This document shows, in pieces, positions 62,039 to 64,000 of a stretch of 64,000 bases of DNA. The translations under genes were made by a program, and so were the position numbers. The notes beneath the pieces are model-generated. The model did not search any database. It had not been told where the DNA came from and saw nothing but the letters and a program-made list of their open reading frames with translations. Source of the stretch: Pseudodonghicola xiamenensis DSM 18339 (GTDB lineage: Bacteria > Pseudomonadota > Alphaproteobacteria > Rhodobacterales > Rhodobacteraceae); contig NZ_KE386893.1 of assembly GCF_000429365.1 (NCBI RefSeq), positions 1,792 through 65,791 on the forward strand. Reading direction: 5' to 3'. Within the stretch, counting starts at the first letter, position 1; every line of letters begins with the position of its first letter.

Positions 62039-62797
62039 GTGCAGTTTCGGTTTTCCGGTCAGACCATTTCGATCAACATGCCGACGCGCACCGCGCTGTT
62101 GGCGGAGCTGCGCCGCCGGTTCCGCGACGGCGAGGGATTCGCCCTGGCCACCGTCAATCTCGATCATCTGGCGAAGATGCGCGTTTCGCCCGATTTCGTG
62201 GCAGTCTATGCGGGGCAGGAGCTGGTGGTGGCCGATGGCTGGCCGATCGTGGCGCTGTCAAAGCTTGCCGATCGGCCGGTCGAACTGATGCCGGGCTCGG
62301 ACCTGATCCTGCCGATCTGCCGGTTGGCGACAGAGGAGGCGATGCCGGTCGCCCTGGTTGGCAGTACCGAACTGGCGCTGACCGATGCGCAACAGTCGCT
62401 GCAAGCCCAGGTGCCGGGGCTGAACATCGCGCTGACCATCGCGCCTTCGGGTGTCTTCGATCCGATGGGCGAGGAAGCGGCGGAAATCTTGCGGCGGCTC
62501 GATCGCGAGGGGATCAGGCTGTGTTTCCTGGCGCTGGGTGCGCCGAAACAGGAAAGCCTGGCGGTGCGAGGGCGAAAACTGGCGCCGGCGGTTGGCTTCG
62601 CCTCGATCGGGGCGGGGCTGGATTTCCTCGGCGGGCATCAGGTGCGGGCGCCGCGCTGGATGCGCCGGGTCGGGCTGGAATGGCTGTGGCGGATGCTGAG
62701 CAGCCCGGCACGGATGGTGCCGCGCTATGCCCGCTGCTTCGCGGTGCTGCCGGGCCAGTCGCTGAAGGCGCTGCGGCTGCGCTGGTTCGGCAAGTAA
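62039..62797 (+). CDS. WecG/TagA/CpsF-family glycosyltransferase (GT26)
   Basis: 252 residues from GTG 62039; GAGGG lies only 3-7 nt upstream. TVNLDHLAKMRVSPDFVAVYAGQELVVADGWPIV, VALVGSTE and FLALGAPKQESLAV are the three GT26 hallmarks. These enzymes transfer N-acetylmannosamine-type sugars or glucose to lipid-linked intermediates at the membrane. It is divergent from the Wzy-like gene. A 127-bp gap without a clear terminator follows before the convergent GT2 gene. Confidence 0.92.
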   Translation: MQFRFSGQTISINMPTRTALLAELRRRFRDGEGFALATVNLDHLAKMRVSPDFVAVYAGQELVVADGWPIVALSKLADRPVELMPGSDLILPICRLATEEAMPVALVGSTELALTDAQQSLQAQVPGLNIALTIAPSGVFDPMGEEAAEILRRLDREGIRLCFLALGAPKQESLAVRGRKLAPAVGFASIGAGLDFLGGHQVRAPRWMRRVGLEWLWRMLSSPARMVPRYARCFAVLPGQSLKALRLRWFGK

Positions 62798-62924
62798 GAA
62801 CGCGCATCGGCTGGTGCTCCGGGCCATGGCTGCGGCCAGACGGTTCCCTCCACGGCCTGCCTGCCCTCCGGTAGTCGCAGTCCTCCGGGCGCTTGACGGA
62901 TCCCGGGGGGAGTTCCCCGAGGCT

Positions 62925-63890
62925 TCACTTGTATTCCATGATCCCGCGCCGCTGGCCGCGCAACCGGCGCAGGTGGAATTCCAATGCGCCCTGCGCCTCG
63001 GCGAATTTGCCGAGGACGGTGAACAGGCCGGTTTCCCAGCGGGTCGGGCCCTGATCGCGCAGGGCCAGGCGCAAAACCTGGGCCGGATAGATCAGCGCTA
63101 GCAGCCCGGCCCAGGGGGTGATCAGCATCAGCAGCAGGATCGCCAGCGGCAGCCCGGCGCCCCACAGCAGGGCACGGCGGGTTTCCCGCACCCAGTGTCC
63201 TTCGGGACCGGCGCCGTGCAGATGCGCCCCTTCGGCAAAGGCATGGCCGGCCCGCCGGCTGCGCTGCCACCATTGGCCAAGCCGCAGGATTTGCGCGTCG
63301 TGCAGCGTCATCTCGGCATCCAGCCGCCAGATGCTCCAGCCGGCGCGGCGCAGCCGCAGGCACATCTCGGGCTCCTCCCCGGCGATCAGATCGTCGCGAA
63401 AACCGCCGACCTCGGCCAGCGCCTGCCGCCGCACCAGCGCATCGCCACCGCAGGCGGTGGCCTCGCCCACAGGTGTGTTCCACTCCCGGTCACAGAGCCG
63501 GTTGTAGACCGAAGCCTCAGGGTGGCGTTCGCGCCGCCGGCCACAGGCGATGGCGGCCTTGGGGTGATCCTCCAGAAATGCCTGGGCGGTGGCGATCCAG
63601 TCGGGGTCGATCTGGCAATCGCCGTCGACAAGCTGCACGAAGTCCGCACCGTCGCCGGCCAGTGCCGCGAGCCCCGCGTTGCGCGCCCGGGCGGCGGTAA
63701 AGGGCAGCGACATGTCCAGCGCTACCACCTCGGCCCCCAGCCTCTGGGCCGCCGCGATGCTGCCGTCGGTCGAGCCTGAATCGACATAGATCACCCGCCG
63801 CGCCGCGCCCTGCATCGAGCGAAGGCAGTCGATCAGCCGCTGGCCTTCGTTGCGGCCGATCACCACCGCATCCACGCGCCTGTCAGTCAT
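62925..63890 (-). CDS. GT2-family glycosyltransferase with C-terminal membrane helices
   Basis: 321 residues. VVIGRNEGQRLIDCLRSM and VIYVDSGSTDGS form the nucleotide-sugar site, VQLVDGDCQIDPDW the metal-binding DGD, and LIAGEEPEMCLRLRRAGW the catalytic EEPE region. One or two hydrophobic helices (about 240-275) sit near the C-terminus. It would add a sugar to the lipid-linked repeat unit. Its start lies 110 bases from the window end; nothing further is visible there. Confidence 0.9.
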   Translation of the reverse strand: MTDRRVDAVVIGRNEGQRLIDCLRSMQGAARRVIYVDSGSTDGSIAAAQRLGAEVVALDMSLPFTAARARNAGLAALAGDGADFVQLVDGDCQIDPDWIATAQAFLEDHPKAAIACGRRRERHPEASVYNRLCDREWNTPVGEATACGGDALVRRQALAEVGGFRDDLIAGEEPEMCLRLRRAGWSIWRLDAEMTLHDAQILRLGQWWQRSRRAGHAFAEGAHLHGAGPEGHWVRETRRALLWGAGLPLAILLLMLITPWAGLLALIYPAQVLRLALRDQGPTRWETGLFTVLGKFAEAQGALEFHLRRLRGQRRGIMEYK

Positions 63891-64000
63891 TGGCCCACTC
63901 CCTGCCTGATGCGGCCCCAGCCTAACGGCTTTGACGGCCCCCGCAAGCGGCGCTTGCCCCTTGGCGCCGGTTGTCGATTGGGGCAGCCTGTGACCGGATC

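Overview
The window is high-GC alphaproteobacterial DNA, most likely from a member of the Rhodobacteraceae. The main evidence is the block murA - DUF2948 - hisD - UPF0262 - low-molecular-weight phosphatase - infA - maf - short RNase E/G - yacG - tRNA-Phe, an order I associate with that family. A complete Tad/Cpa pilus locus and an ExoY-type sugar transferase fit the same origin. The genus cannot be fixed from the sequence alone. No insertion sequence, phage gene or CRISPR array was seen.

Layout. (1) 1-7372: the 3' end of a repeat protein (ten tandem 30-bp units), a small two-helix membrane protein, a BapA-prefix-like acidic protein, and a complete type I secretion set (TolC-like protein, ABC exporter, HlyD-like adaptor). 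(2) 7441-23759: a Tad pilus locus. It holds the CpaC secretin, a CpaD-like lipoprotein, a TadE pseudopilin, a divergent TadG, a single-POTRA Omp85 barrel, the TadD lipoprotein, a pseudo-receiver protein, a Flp-like pilin, CpaB, CpaE, CpaF, TadB, TadC and a large hybrid histidine kinase. No prepilin peptidase (CpaA/TadV) lies in the window. (3) 24004-32784, minus strand: the housekeeping block with tRNA-Phe at its end and several inserted small genes. (4) 32952-37081: tRNA-Thr, a PACE-type efflux protein, an amidase, a thioesterase, a DgoK-like kinase and an EthD-like protein. (5) 37636-63890: an envelope polysaccharide region with a sugar transferase, a BY-kinase-like protein, a Wzz-like protein, a flippase, five glycosyltransferases, a WecG/TagA-type transferase and a Wzy-like membrane protein. 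A hybrid PKS/NRPS operon is embedded in it.

The most unusual part is the minus-strand gene run 60088 to 43621. It contains a type I PKS (KS-AT-KR-DH-ACP-TE), a GT2 glycosyltransferase, an NRPS (formyltransferase - condensation remnant - adenylation domain interrupted by a luciferase-like monooxygenase - carrier protein), a phosphopantetheinyl transferase, an SGNH-like protein, a secreted glycosidase-like protein and another GT2. Most junctions are 4-bp overlaps or gaps under 10 bp. I infer a glycosylated polyketide/amino-acid product made with, or attached to, the exopolysaccharide. By hand alignment the adenylation domain carries a glycine code.

How the parts fit together: the window links surface attachment (type I secreted adhesin-like proteins and Tad pili, with a hybrid kinase and a pseudo-receiver as likely control elements) to exopolysaccharide and natural-product synthesis. 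Functional statements rest on family recognition by eye; no database search was run.
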